The notes beneath the pieces are model-generated. The model was not told the origin of the DNA and searched no databases. It was given only the letters and a program-made list of their open reading frames with translations. Below are positions 1 to 13,200 of a DNA stretch of 64,000 nucleotides, in pieces. Both the position numbers and the translations under genes were made by a program. Where the stretch lies: positions 62,001 through 126,000 of the IMG/VR virus record IMGVR_UViG_3300020463_002275, one strand, 5' to 3'. Source of the DNA: a virus. Position 1 is the stretch's first letter. The number at the start of each line of letters is the position of its first letter.

Positions 1-1583
1 TTTGCAGTTGTACCGTTTGCAACAGTACTTGCATTAACTAAGTCGTTTAGCACTAAGCCAATTTGTGTATCATTTAATCCTGTAATATCCATACTAAATG
101 AAATAGCCGCCGCTGAAATTGATTCATCAACATATTGTTTTGATGCTCCATCTGTTGCTTGTGTTGGTAATGCTAAAGCAGTAATTTTTTGATTTGCTAG
201 ATTTACGTCACCGTTTCCGTTAATCGTAAGTCCACTAGCACCTGTAATTGTACTACCATTAATATTGATATTATCAACATCTAAATTAACTAGTGTACCT
301 ACGGTTGTAAGGCTAGATGCTGTAACACCGCCTCCTAATGTTGTAGCACTTAGTACTGATGATCCTGCAATTTTGTATTCGTTACCTGTTGTAACATTAA
401 TATTTTCTGTTGCTGTCCAACTATTAGTTGCTTGTATCCAAGTCCATTTTTTGTCTGCTCCTGTAACTCTTATAACCATACCAGCATCGTCTACGCCTGC
501 ATCTGTTAACAAAGTACTGTCGCTAGTAATAGCAAGTTCAATTTGTTTATCTTCTACTCTTAAAGTGCTTACATCTATACTTGCACTAGATCCTTCTACT
601 AATAAATTTCCTGTTACACGAATATCTCCTGTAACATCTAATGTATACTCTGGTGTGTTATCAAAAATACCTACACGTTTGTTTGCCGCGTCTATGAATA
701 CAGCATCAATTTGTTGTGCCCCTGCGGCTGTACTTGTAACTCTTATTGCATAGTTTTCATCTAATTGTGCATTCGCTGTAACAAATGAATTACCTATAAT
801 ACTTAAAGTTTGGTTAGCATTAGGTCCTATAGTAACCCCTGATGAATTACTAACTGTTAGAGAACCAGTAATAGTGTTATTTGTTGTTGAACTTACAAAG
901 TTATCAGCACCAACTTTCGTACCGTCTGCTTTTATTAATGCCTTTGCCGCATCTGCTGTTCCTTCAAATATAAAATTATCTTTGTCAATTACGTTTATAC
1001 CTTTTTTGATATTACCTGTAATACCATCTATTGTGTATCCTACTGCTGGGGTAAATTCAACATTACTAATAACAGCGGCTCTTGCTGTTGAACCATCAGT
1101 ACCATTACCTAAATATAAACTTGCAAGTGTACGACTTCTGTCTTGAGTGTCAAGCACACTTTCAATTCTAAATCCTGTCTCACCTTGTTTTGATTTGTAT
1201 ACCGGTCCTGCTAATGTAGGATTACCTGATCCATCAAAAAAGTATAACTGATCATTTACATTGTCAATCCATAGATCACCAGCAACCATAGCAGGTTGTT
1301 GTTTTTGTACAAAAGGTCCACCAACATATTTAAAATATGTACCTTCATAAACTTTTACACGGGCTTCACCTGTATCAAACCAAAGTTGTCCTTTTATAGG
1401 ATTAGTTGGACTATTAGAATTACTAAAATTTTCTAGTAGTTTTATAAAATTTTCATTAAATGCTTCGCCGTATCCTGTATAATTTCTACCTACTAATGTA
1501 AGCGAAGTACTGTTAACATCAATAGTTCCATCAATTAAATCTACTAGTAACGTGCCGTCTGTTTTGTTTAGTTTATACGCCAT
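1..1583 (-). CDS. Tail-fibre/collar-type structural protein (partial, 3' end outside window)
   Basis: An open minus-strand frame starts at ATG 1581-1583 and is still open at base 1, so about 527 residues are visible and the C-terminus is missing. The first 60 residues closely match those of the next gene upstream: both share LVGRN..YG..FN.NF, QLW(F/Y)DT and GDLW(I/V)D motifs. The two genes are therefore paralogues with a common attachment domain. The rest is Ser/Thr/Gly/Asn-rich beta-type sequence with phrases such as YTLDVTGDIRVTG, typical of phage fibre shafts. The ATG overlaps the stop codon of the upstream gene by one base (TAATG), which suggests translational coupling in the late baseplate/fibre transcript. 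A receptor-contacting role is inferred from family and position; the exact T4 equivalent is not clear. Confidence 0.75.
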   Translation of the reverse strand, partial: MAYKLNKTDGTLLVDLIDGTIDVNSTSLTLVGRNYTGYGEAFNENFIKLLENFSNSNSPTNPIKGQLWFDTGEARVKVYEGTYFKYVGGPFVQKQQPAMVAGDLWIDNVNDQLYFFDGSGNPTLAGPVYKSKQGETGFRIESVLDTQDRSRTLASLYLGNGTDGSTARAAVISNVEFTPAVGYTIDGITGNIKKGINVIDKDNFIFEGTADAAKALIKADGTKVGADNFVSSTTNNTITGSLTVSNSSGVTIGPNANQTLSIIGNSFVTANAQLDENYAIRVTSTAAGAQQIDAVFIDAANKRVGIFDNTPEYTLDVTGDIRVTGNLLVEGSSASIDVSTLRVEDKQIELAITSDSTLLTDAGVDDAGMVIRVTGADKKWTWIQATNSWTATENINVTTGNEYKIAGSSVLSATTLGGGVTASSLTTVGTLVNLDVDNININGSTITGASGLTINGNGDVNLANQKITALALPTQATDGASKQYVDESISAAAISFSMDITGLNDTQIGLVLNDLVNASTVANGTTA

Positions 1584-3607
1584 TAAACTTTCCCTGTGTA
1601 AATTATGTAATTTAAGGACATAAACGGATTTAGTGTTTCCATTGCTTGCCCTGTTGTTCCAGAAACTCCTCCACTTGTTGTTACAGCCTGCCCTGCATTT
1701 TGCCCTGTTGGAGCATCAAAAATAATTGATGATGTTGGACTATTAACACCTTTTTGTGCATCAAGTATTGCGTAAAACTGTGTACCTTCAACAACTAAGT
1801 CGTGTTCGTGATCTGGTAAATTAACTTGCCCAATAGTAGTTGTTTCTTGACCGCCAGTATTACCAAGTTCACTACCTTGTAATCCTGAAATTCTGCCAGC
1901 ACCTGTTCCGCCCATATCGTCAAGTCCCATAACAGTTCTACCACGCATGTCTGGTAAAGCAAATCTTGCAACACCTGCATCGCTAAGTAGTCCTTGTTGT
2001 TTGTAAGTAAATCCTATCACATCAAATAACTCTGGATAGTCTGCTTGAAGTATTTCTTGTCCGTAACATAATAACCAAAAACTAGGAGCAGTAGTTCCTG
2101 CATAAGGCATCATAACTCCAGGTGGATTAACTGGTACTGTTGATAGTAGATCTCTTCTACTAATTCTGTACAATCCAACTTGACCTTGGACTCTGTTTAA
2201 TAAAAATTCATCACTAGCATCTGCGCCATTAGTATAAGTTTTGTTACTAATAAAACTATTTGCAATAGTTGTTTGGAATGTTTTAGTAGTGCCTCCAGTT
2301 TGACCATCGAAAATTATAGTAGGCGCACTTACTTCTCCTGCCATTGTAAAGTTTGTAGCACTTGATATTTTATCTGCACTACCTGCTCTACCACTAATTT
2401 GACCTGTAACATTACCTGTTACATTGCCATAAAAGTTGGTTGCATATATTCCTTGATATTTGTTTGCTAAAGATCCAATAGTTCTTGAATTAGTAACATC
2501 CGGAATAACGTTTCTTGTTTCTGTATCCCCTAAAACATTTATTGTACCACCGATGTTTACATCTCCTGCAACACCTGCGCCACCTTTGACTACTAAACTT
2601 CCTGTGCCAAAGTTTGTACTTGCTGTAGTTCCGTCAATAGTAATACCTTGGCTTACTTTTATATTTCCTGTTACGTCTAATGCTTCACTTGGGGCTGTAT
2701 TATTAATACCAATATTTGTTGTAGAATCAACACGCATTACTGTTTTTGTTGTTCCTTGATCATTAACACGAATGTCTAAACTTGATCCACTTGTGTTATG
2801 ACTTATAACACCTGCTTGTCCTTCAACACCTAATGTAAGTTGATTACCGCTACCTAAAATAATACCGTCATCTGTGTTTACTTTTAATTGACTTGTTGTT
2901 GTACTTACAACATCGCCACGTAAGAAATTTGCCGCTGGCACTTTTGCTCCTGCAACAACTAAATTTTCTGCTTGTTCTGCTGGACCGTAAAATCTTGGAG
3001 CGCCGTCTCCTGTAATATCTGCTGTGCTTAAATTAACGCCTGGGTTAATTTGGCTAAAGCCATTAATTTGTGCTCTTGGAGTAAATGTATCTGAACTTAT
3101 AATAGCAACTGGTTTTGCACTTATTTCAACTTGTAATGCTGAATATTCAATATTGTCTTGACCAATAATTTTTACAGGACTAACACCTGTATTAAGTCCG
3201 CCAGCATAATCAGGACCAATTAATGTCCAACCTGAACCTGTGTACAAATATAATTGTTGATTGTCTGTGTCAACCCATAAGTCTCCAGTAATAGATTGTG
3301 ACGCACCTGGTTCGTTAATTGCTTTTTTCAAACCTCCACTTGCTACCCAAGTTGTGCCATCATAAACTTTTAACTGTTCTCCGCCAGCAGTTGTATCATA
3401 CCATAATTGTCCTTCAACTGGATTAGTTGGCGCACTTGTGTTTGCAAAATTTTCTAAGAGTTTTAAAAAGTTTTGATTAAATTCAACACCATAACTTGTT
3501 GTATTACGTCCAACTAGACTTAAACTAGTTGATACGTTGATATCATTATCTTCAACTGTGATGCTACCTTTGTTTGTTACGTCAGTGAAATTAATTGTAT
3601 AAGGCAT
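1583..3607 (-). CDS. Short tail fibre-like protein with phage tail collar domain
   Basis: This 674-residue virion protein ends in a recognisable phage tail collar domain. From about residue 494 it reads PPGVMMPYAG, then FWLLCYGQ, FALPDMRGR near 555, LPDHEHDL near 597, and ends NPFMSLNYIIYTGKV. That is the pattern of collar proteins and short tail fibres such as T4 gp12. The N-terminal 60 residues are shared with the gene downstream and probably form the baseplate-binding part. The middle is repetitive beta-rich shaft sequence. It sits at the distal end of the minus-strand baseplate cluster, three bases after the previous gene, which fits a late-assembled fibre. Family membership is clear; the receptor it binds cannot be told. 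Confidence 0.82.
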   Translation of the reverse strand: MPYTINFTDVTNKGSITVEDNDINVSTSLSLVGRNTTSYGVEFNQNFLKLLENFANTSAPTNPVEGQLWYDTTAGGEQLKVYDGTTWVASGGLKKAINEPGASQSITGDLWVDTDNQQLYLYTGSGWTLIGPDYAGGLNTGVSPVKIIGQDNIEYSALQVEISAKPVAIISSDTFTPRAQINGFSQINPGVNLSTADITGDGAPRFYGPAEQAENLVVAGAKVPAANFLRGDVVSTTTSQLKVNTDDGIILGSGNQLTLGVEGQAGVISHNTSGSSLDIRVNDQGTTKTVMRVDSTTNIGINNTAPSEALDVTGNIKVSQGITIDGTTASTNFGTGSLVVKGGAGVAGDVNIGGTINVLGDTETRNVIPDVTNSRTIGSLANKYQGIYATNFYGNVTGNVTGQISGRAGSADKISSATNFTMAGEVSAPTIIFDGQTGGTTKTFQTTIANSFISNKTYTNGADASDEFLLNRVQGQVGLYRISRRDLLSTVPVNPPGVMMPYAGTTAPSFWLLCYGQEILQADYPELFDVIGFTYKQQGLLSDAGVARFALPDMRGRTVMGLDDMGGTGAGRISGLQGSELGNTGGQETTTIGQVNLPDHEHDLVVEGTQFYAILDAQKGVNSPTSSIIFDAPTGQNAGQAVTTSGGVSGTTGQAMETLNPFMSLNYIIYTGKV

Positions 3608-3610
3608 CTA

Positions 3611-4216
3611 TTAAACTCCTGACAAACTTTGTACACGTACTGTATAATCAATTTGAACCAATCTGTTTAAACTTTTTTGAACAGGGTGGAAAATTACATG
3701 AGTTATTAATCTACCTGAACCTGATGGATTATAACTTTTAAGTCCTAATTCATCAAACACATAAAGGTTTTCTGTATCTGTAGCAGTATCAAATGCATCT
3801 TGACCTTCAGGTTCACCGTAGTCTAATAAACAAGTTACAACAATATCAGTATAGTTTGTTCCGCTTACATGACGTGTTTCAGTTTTGTTTCTTACAGGAT
3901 CTGTATTACTTGTGCTTCTATCATCTACTACTTTTGTAAATGTTTGATTATACAAACTTGCATTTGTTCCTGTAGAGTTAGGTGTAAGGTAAGTAATTAC
4001 TCCTGTTGGATCAACACTTGTTCCTCCATTACCAAAACTCATTTCATATATCATGCCTTGACCTTGATTTGCAAGGCTTTCTGCAAGAGCAATACTCATA
4101 TTTTCATAGTGGATAGCATTACGCTTATCAACATACACTTCACCAGTATTAGGATCATGTATTTTGATGTGTCCTTTAACTACTACTCCGCTTTTATCAT
4201 TTAATTTGTCTGTCAT
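3611..4216 (-). CDS. Putative virion structural protein between giant baseplate gene and fibres
   Basis: The frame can start at 4228 (MRENM...) or 4216 (MTDKLN...). I prefer 4216, because the GAGAG immediately upstream serves as ribosome binding site and the late promoter at 4237-4244 leaves a short leader; this gives 201 residues. The protein has no signal peptide or membrane segment. It begins with a beta-rich stretch (VVVKGHIKIHDP, then HYENMSIALAESLANQ) and contains MSFGNGG and VTCLLDYGEPEGQDAFD. I do not recognise a named T4 gene. Position suggests a baseplate or fibre-attachment component: it lies between the giant gp7-10-region protein and two fibre genes, all on one strand and tightly packed. 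No enzymatic motif is visible. Confidence 0.62.
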   Translation of the reverse strand: MTDKLNDKSGVVVKGHIKIHDPNTGEVYVDKRNAIHYENMSIALAESLANQGQGMIYEMSFGNGGTSVDPTGVITYLTPNSTGTNASLYNQTFTKVVDDRSTSNTDPVRNKTETRHVSGTNYTDIVVTCLLDYGEPEGQDAFDTATDTENLYVFDELGLKSYNPSGSGRLITHVIFHPVQKSLNRLVQIDYTVRVQSLSGV

Positions 4217-4236
4217 GTTTTCTCTCACTGCTACTG

Positions 4237-4244
4237 TATTTATT
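4237..4244 (-). promoter_or_regulatory. T4-type late promoter (AATAAATA)
   Basis: The minus strand reads AATAAATACAGT, matching the NATAAATA late promoter motif used with a gp55-type sigma. It overlaps the TAA stop of the giant gene and lies about 20 bases before the 4216 start, so it could drive the 201-residue protein and the fibre genes separately from the long baseplate transcript. Confidence 0.6.
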
Positions 4245-7200
4245 TAGGTAATTCCGTTGTTCTTGCCTTAAGAAACTGTGCAACGTCATTTTCTGCATCA
4301 ACCAGGCTTTCTCCTGCGTTTGACCATGTTTGACCCACTCGTCGAATCACCGTAACCTTCTGATCTTGCTCTGGTGTAACTGCTAAATTCAATGTACTAC
4401 CACTTAAAGTGAATTCCACTGGCAATGTTACGTCACCCTCGGCACTATCTTGTGCAATAAATCTAGTTACAAAGTTTCCTGCACTATTTTTAGTGTCTAC
4501 TTGATAACTACTTATCGCATTTTTACGAAGTCTGTTTCCAGCAACAAATACTTCAAACTCATCAACACCTTTTGTAGGAGTAAAGTCTAATTCATATGAT
4601 GCTGTAGTACCATCTGCTGTAAACACCTGTGTAAGTGTCTGATCTGCATAAGGCATATTTTCGCCTGGACTTTGATCAATTACAGACGTTCCTGAAGCAA
4701 TAAATGTGTTTACACCTGTACCTAATGTACCTCTTCTAATTTGACGTAAACTATTGCCTTGCTTCACGTAGTACTCAATTCTTTCACCGTTTATAAACAC
4801 AACACCCGGAATTTGTTTCTTTTTACCTGGTTCAGGTAATTTTGAAGCATCTACTAGTTCTATTCTAGTATCCCACCAATTAAGGTCTTGTGCTAGTTTG
4901 TACTTATTACTATCATCGAGTCTCTTGTAGTGAACCCGGTTCAGTATATCTTTAAACTGTCTAAATCCAAATCTATGTACAAGTTGCTCTTCGCCAAACT
5001 GTATTATTTCAATTTGATCATTAGCACTTAGTTTTTTAAGAATTTTTACATGCTGTTTATCTTCAGGTACATAATAATCAACATTTGGTGCTAATCTAAG
5101 ACCATTTACAATTACCCAAACATACTCTGAATCTTGTGATGGTCTTCTAAGTTTTACCAGTCCATTACTTAAATTAATATATTCTTTGAAGTTTATAGTA
5201 CCAGGAACAAGCGTAACTCTACTTACAAGATCATATTTTATACGCTCAATATCTTGTAAGTCGTGATTACTAAATGATGTAATTCTGATTGAATCTCCTA
5301 AACCTGGGGCTGTGTCGAAGTAAATTTTACTTCTATCTTGTAAAAACTTAGTTGAACTATCTGCACCTACACCTACATAACCAAATGCATATGTTCCGTC
5401 AACACTAAAAAATACATCTAGTTTATCATTTACTGCACCTATTCCTGCTGAAAGTTTTACACTATTATTTGTGCTATCCCATCTATATTGAACATTTTTT
5501 GTAAGCAGTTCATTATTTAAATATACTTCTATATCTTCACCTCTGATGCTGTTAGCAAAAAATTGCCATTCTTGGATTTGGTATTCTCTAGTTGCTGAAT
5601 TAGTAATTGTAAATTCAGTGTTGTAACCTGCATCTAGTATATTGTTATTAACTTCAACAATAGCGTTTTGTGCAGTTGGCAATCCACCTACAAGTGCAGG
5701 ATTAACATCAAATATTGTAGTTGATCCATCTCCTACCAGAGTTTGAACATTTGTTGCACTAAAGGACTTAGCAGTTGTATAAAATAATCCATAATCTACA
5801 ACTTGTCCTGACTGCGGTGCTGTATCAAATGTAATTACAAAGTTTTTATTTGTATCTTGCGATAAACTTGAACTAATAGATTCACCATTAATAGTTACAT
5901 AATGACTTACATCTGTTTGATATTTTATGTTTGTTGTGTACGTATTTGTACTTCCGTCTGCTACAAATTTATTAATATCTAAAATTTTCTGTCCGCTTAC
6001 TCCTAAGCAAACAATACTTAAAATTTTTCCTGTTGCTGGTGCAGTTGTAAAAGTAATTGTGTCGTTTACATAATTTATTGTATAATCTGTGTTAGCAACT
6101 CTAACATTATCTAATGTTACAAAAACGGCTTCATTATTATGCGGATGTATTCCGATAGCATAAGTTTGTGTAATACCATCAGTTTGGAAAAATTGTGTTT
6201 GTACATTGCTTGTTCCATCATCTGGTCTATGATACACTTGGATATCTACTGTGTCTGAAATTTTACCTGGAACCAATTCTTCTGGACCAGTTGTTGTCAT
6301 TGGTGTAATGAATCCATCACCATCTACAATAATATCACTTGCATCTATACCTTTTGCATTACTATAACTTAATGCTCCACCTGTAAGTTGTGTATCGAAA
6401 CTTGCAGGATCAGGTTTAAAACTTCCGTCACTTGTTGTTTTTCTTATTATAAAAATGTCATCGTCTTTTGATGCTATGCCAAGTCCGTCTATATCAATTT
6501 CTTGTATTACTCCGTCTCCTGTAATACTAGTCATTACAGCATTAGGATTAGTAGGATTGCTAGGATAATTTATATCATCTAATCTAATATTATTCTTGTA
6601 TACATTGTATACAACACCATTTTCTAATGGCTTATCTAAAGAAAGTATGTTTGTAGATCCATCTAAATAAAAAATTATATCTTCAAATGTATTATCATAA
6701 ACATCATATGCTTCTATTCCAAACCCTTTTGTTTCAAATCCTCCTGATCCTGCAAAATCAAAACTTTTAACTTCTACTCCACCAAAGTCTACACCCATCA
6801 TAAGTTGACCAATATCTTTACCAATCATACCATCTATTGGTTGATAGTAACTTTGTACTCTATCTTGTGCAGTAAGTAAGTCTGGTGCTAATTCATAATC
6901 TATTTTTATTGCTTTTCCTGTTACCGGAGGTAAAGTAAATGCAATTCTACCTCGTTTTCTAGTATAACCTTTTGAAATATCCTCGTAATTACTATATGTG
7001 TATTCACTTTTTAATAATTCTACTCCATTAATGTATATTTTAAGTTTTGCGCCATTTAAATTCATCGGCCATAGCAAATTGTATATTGATGTTACACTAT
7101 CTCCAGTAAATGTTTCAGATCTAGCAACTTCTAAGTAATAAGGTTTGCCGCTAATTCTATCAAACCTAGAGATAACGTGTGTGCCTCTTACTTTACCATT

Positions 7201-10200
7201 GCCTAGTACTGCTCTAGCAGTTGCAGGTGTTCCAGCAACAGCAGAATCTTCTGTTCCACTATCTTCTATACTACCTTTTAAAATTACATCTGGTGCTTTT
7301 AAATATCCATCGCCTGGCGAAGTTACTTCAATTTTAGAAACTTTGCCATCATTTAGATAGGCTTGTGCTGTTGCTCCGCTACCGCCACCACCTTCGATAC
7401 TAACTATAGGAGGTAAAGTATAATTCGAACCTGGGTTACCAACACTTATTTCAGAAATTTCATACCCGCTATTTTCTAGCCAATGTTTATCTGGATATTG
7501 TTCTGTAGTCTCAGGTGCACTTGAAATTAAGTTGTTTCTTACTTTTGCTGTACTGCTTGTAATTCTTTTTTGATTAAAATTATATCTAGGAGGTAAATCA
7601 AAATCTGTTACAACACTATTTGTAGGATCTGTCTTTTCATAATTAGATACGTATTCTCTAATTTTTGTTTTGAAAGGTTTGACTTCATTTATATAATCTT
7701 GATAGTTGTCAATATTATCATTTTTAAAAGTAATTTTTTGTGCTAGTTCTCCAACATTGTGTTGTGCTTTAATAAATGATGTTTTAAATGCCCAATCAAT
7801 ATTAGGTTGTTCGCTGAAAGCATAACGTAAACTTGAAATAAACAGTTCATTATAATGATGTTCTAAATCATCTATAAAAATATCATCTCTTAATGTTTCT
7901 AAAACTACTCTAGATTCTGTGACCGGTTGGCTATCATAAAACGTTGTATCAAATGTATCAGTATCAAATCCTGTTCTGTTAACACTTGTGTTATATAGTT
8001 TGTTACTGAATTGAATTGTAGCATTTTGTTTACCTATTACTTTATAATTTTGTGTATAATCTTCAGTTTGTAAATTAGCAATTTTTTCTAGTAACAACCA
8101 GCCGCCGGATCCTATTGTAGAAATCTTAACAGTTTGTCCTACATCATTTTCTAATGCAGATAATTGGTAACTAAAATCAATTAAACTATTAATTTCTGTA
8201 AATGCACTGTATCCTGGCGCATACCAATCTGCATAGTTCCAGTATAAATTTGTATCAAAACGCTGACTAACTGTTCTATTCCATTTTGTTCCGTTGTAAT
8301 TATATAAAGACCATTTGTTTGCAACATTTGAATCACTAGCAACCAACACACTAAAGTTTCTTACTATTAATTTAGTATTGCTATCATAACCAATACCCGG
8401 ATCAATAATGTTAACTTTTGTAATTTGTCCTAATTCGTTAATTTCAGATTCAAGTACCGCATCTCTACCTATACCGTCTATTGTTATTTCTGGACCTATT
8501 CTAGTTCCGCCAACTGTAGAAACATATGTTGGATCTACATAGCCTCTACCCGAGTTAGTAATATCAATACTTGTAATTTTTCCGTCAACTACTGTTGGAG
8601 ATAATACTGCTACTTCTCTTTTTGCTATACCAACAAATGCTAAATCTTCATATGAATCTATTTTTATATCGTATCTACGTGAACTTGCTAAAGGCGCTGG
8701 ATCACTTTTTGTCAAATTACTAATATCAAATTCATCTACAATAATATTTTTTATTAATACATCATTTGCTCTTTCAATAACTTGTTTATATGCTTCAGAC
8801 TTATTAATAAACATAGACTGTCTTGGATTATTGCTTATACCATATTTTGCTTTTGCACTTAGTTTAGGATCTGGTACTAGTCTAAACTGACTGTCGTAAC
8901 CAATTAAACTGTCAAACCATTTACGCTCAATATCTCTAGTTGGTTTACTAGTGCCAATGCCTTGTGTCAACATTTGATATTCATTATGAATATTTTGGTC
9001 AACGTTATCAAGTGTGTAGTAACGTAAATTAAATGCAACATTATTACCGCTTAATAATGGCTCACAGTTAAACAATACAAATCTATCTTTTGCCATTAGT
9101 CCAACAAATCTATGTCCTTGTCCTACTGGATCTTCTATTAAACGTTTTACATCATATGCTGTTATTTTTCTATTAGCAGTTGTAGGTACAACACGCTTGT
9201 TTGCTACCCAATAATAATACTTTGCTTTGCTTGTTTTTGCTATTGGATCCCATTTTAGTCTTTGTGAGTAAACAGTATCGCCATATCTACTTACACCACT
9301 TACGCCTGAAGCAATCCCGCTTTCGCTATCTGCCAAATTATCCCATTCACTAGGTAGTAGATCTGTTTCTACCCATTCATATACTTCAACACTTGTGCCT
9401 GGAAAAACTTCTCCCCAGTAATTTGTTTGATAAGTTACATTATTTTGTTGATAATTATAAAATTTTACTGCGTTTAAGTCCCACCATAGTTTACCTACAT
9501 GTTCTGTACCCCATGCATTATCTTCATCTATTACAACAGTATCATCACCTTTACTATATGCCGCAGGATCATAATATGTTTTATATGATAATTCTTGTTC
9601 TGCTGGTCCTGCAACTTTTCCTTGTACAGGATCTATATAATCTAAATCTTCAATTAGTGTATTTGTTTGCGTATTATATAAGAATGCACCTTTTATTTTA
9701 TTGATGTCAACTTGATCTAATGGACTTCTATGTGTATTCCATGCTCTTTGTCCTATTGTTTTTCTAAAATCAATTATCATTCCTTGATGTGTGGTATAAT
9801 CTGTAACTTCTGGCATTGCAGTGTAAACATGATTATTTTTCATTAATATGTTCTTGCCAAAATTTACTGCTAATGGTTCGTCAATAACAAATTCTTGTGC
9901 AAATATTAAAGACTTATTAATACGTTCATACATGAAGATAGCACCACTATCCATATCCATTCTTTTGAATTTAGTAAATTCATCATCAAATACTGTAGTG
10001 TTGTTATCAAAAGTTGTTGGAATTTCTATATCACCGTTTAGTGATGTTACTGATAACTGGTTTCCATCAAAATTTAAATATGCACCAAACTGTTCTGCTT
10101 GTTCTCCGTTCGGGCTAAAAATTTCTTGTGATAGTTCAAACTTTCCGTTTATAAGATTATATATGTAAACTTTTCCTTGATCTTTTTTACGATCATCATT

Positions 10201-13200
10201 ATATGGTTCTCCTACAGCAATCATTTCTCCGTCAGCACTTACACTTATGCTGTCACCAAATCCGGTATAAGCACTTGTAGAATTCCAATCAAAGTCTGCG
10301 CCTTGAGGCAACATAGAACTATTATCTTCATATGGTGGTTGGATAATTTGAGATACAGTCATTTGTCCTTCAGGCAATCTTCTATATACAACAATTACAC
10401 GCTCACCTGTACTGTCATTACCTTGTATTCTAGAACTTACAACTAAAACCTCTCCATCTTTAGATTGATCAAACTGTCTTGCAAAATTTATTACACCAAA
10501 TTCTGGATCAAAAACTTCTTCGCCAATGATTGCATTAGTTCCATTTGTAGGCACAAAGCCAACATGTGCAGTACCATCAGTAACTGATTCCCAATCTGCT
10601 GGAATAAATGCACTTCCACTAGCAATATTTCTTAATGCTTTGTAAAGTTTATCTTGATATTCTACAATTTCATTTTGCTTATAAAATACTGATGAACTAA
10701 AATTACCTCTGAACTCAGGATCAATATCTAATTGCCAGTTATATGTTTCAAGAACACCATTTTTTGTTTCAGTTCCATTTTTGATAAAATGTATACTTCC
10801 TGCATTATTTTGAGCACCTGCACCTCTAGATGCTACACTCAATCTATATAAATTTCCTTCTTGTGTAAATTGTACTTCGTCGCCAAGTTTTACATGTGAT
10901 TTTCTTTCAGGCACTGTGTAATGATTTTGAACTTTAAATTGTATCTGTTCATTTAGTTCGTAAACACTAAACATACCCTCTGCAGTCAATCCACTTGTTT
11001 GAGTACCATTTAAATTTGAAACTGGTATGCTAGTTACTTGATCCCAATCTCTATTATTTGATGCTGGAATATTGGCTTCTCTTGGTACGCCTTGTAGAGT
11101 TGTTTCATCGAAGAAAAAGTATTCAATATCTGTTAATTCACTAACTGACGCATCTGGAAAATTAGTATCTTCTTCTAAAACAATAATTTTACCTATACGT
11201 GTGCCTTCTAAACTAACACCGTCTATTCTACCCATATTACGTTTCACAGATCCACGCACACGGAATATGTCTGCGTCTTCGTTATGGTTGTTACCTTTAC
11301 TCCAAGTACCTGTAATATTCTTAACATAAATTCTTACACTGTTAAACTGCCTTTTGTAAAAAGTTATTAATGCAGTTGCACCTGTTACGGTATCTTCAAC
11401 AGTATCGCCAACAATAGGTTCAAAAGGTAATTGATTTGCTTGGTCAAATTCGTCAAAAGTAAAATCTATGTAGCCATCCCACAAATCATAGACTGTGTGT
11501 TCTTTGTTAAACAACGTAGTACTCATTGCTGTATCTGTAAAATTAGTATTACCACTAACATTATCTACAACCATTTTAAATTTACTACCAATACTTAATG
11601 TATCAGTAAAAATTTTTCCACCTCTTACTGTCCATAAAGGACTAGATTGTAATGCAAATACTTCTAAAGGATCACCTTCGTAAGTTAGTGTTTGTGCAAA
11701 AGATGCTTGATCCATTAGACTTAAAGTTGCTCCTGAATTGTTAGCATCATCAATTGCTTGTTGTTTTGTTGCAGTGATATTGTAATAAAAATTAGGTGTA
11801 GTTCTTCCACTTGCCGCTGTAAGCAAGTCTACATAAACTAAGCCATGTCCTGGATCTACAAAAGTATTTGTGCTATCTGCTGAAGTAGTATATGCTGGTG
11901 TATCTATCCACCAATAACCACCTAATTGATTAAGAACGTTTACGTAATCTTCTGTGTAATCTCCAATACGAATTGTTCCGACAAACAAACTTCCTGAGGT
12001 AGCAAAAGTTCCATTTACATTAGATAGATATACTGTACATGTTGTCAAATCGTTTGCGACATAAACTATTTCACCACTTGCAACACTGCTTGAAATAATA
12101 TCACCTATTGCTGGTAGATTAACAAAATTTTCTATAACAAGAACATTATCAACTTTGTATTTTATTTCGTGTTTGTCACTTAAAAATGCACCTGTGATTG
12201 CAGGGAATTCTCCATCAAAAGGTTGAACATCTACAGAATCACCTTGTAAATTTAATTTACTATAGTTATTCCATGCTAATACAATCTCATCACCTACTGC
12301 ACTTCCTTCATATGCATTAATTGGTGCTCTTATCAACATGTGACTTACACCAAAACTATTATTAATTTTATAATCAGCAGTTTGTAATAAATTAATTAAT
12401 GTACTATCACTTTCAGAAACAATATCTATATAAGAATCAAAACTACTAAAAGATATTGCTCCTGTAGCAGGATCTATATTTTGTATTGCTTTATATAAAT
12501 TAGGACCGTATTTTACAATTTGTTGTTTTGTATAAGCAACTCCTTGTTTGTATTCTCCTTGATAAAAACTGTATGTGTTTGATGCTTGTGGAGAACCTAC
12601 TGCAAGAAATTTGCCGTCTGGACTTAGAGCGACACTTTCACCAAATTGCATTGATGTAGAAAATGTGCTACCATCATAAGCATCAGCAACATTAACAGGT
12701 GCTGAAATAATTTGATCTAAAACGTAATTTGTACTGTCATTTGGTCTTACGTAAATGTGTACTTCGCCGTTACCTTTGAAAGGAATACCAACTGCCATTT
12801 TTGTGTTTGCATCATTTACACTAATAGCATGTCCAAAACCATGTTGAGTGCTATCTAAACTAAGTGAACTTAAAACTTTTTGATGTTCTGAGTATACTGG
12901 TTTATTTTTCAGTACAGTCCATTTACCATTATCGTCATCATCGATCCAAACTAATTCATTGCTAGATAAATTTGCAGTGATATTTGTATTTGCATCATCA
13001 ACTGTTTTTGTTCTTTGGCTTGTAAATATAGTTATTGTGCCTTTGATAGTGACTGTATCATCTATCTCTAGCCAGTCTGATTTATCGCTTTCAAACGTGA
13101 CTTTATTACCTTCAACTTTAGTTGCTTTGTAAAATCCGTCTAAAGTAGTCAATGCAGTTGTGTTAGCATTAGTAATTCCAAATATATCTCCTACTGCAAT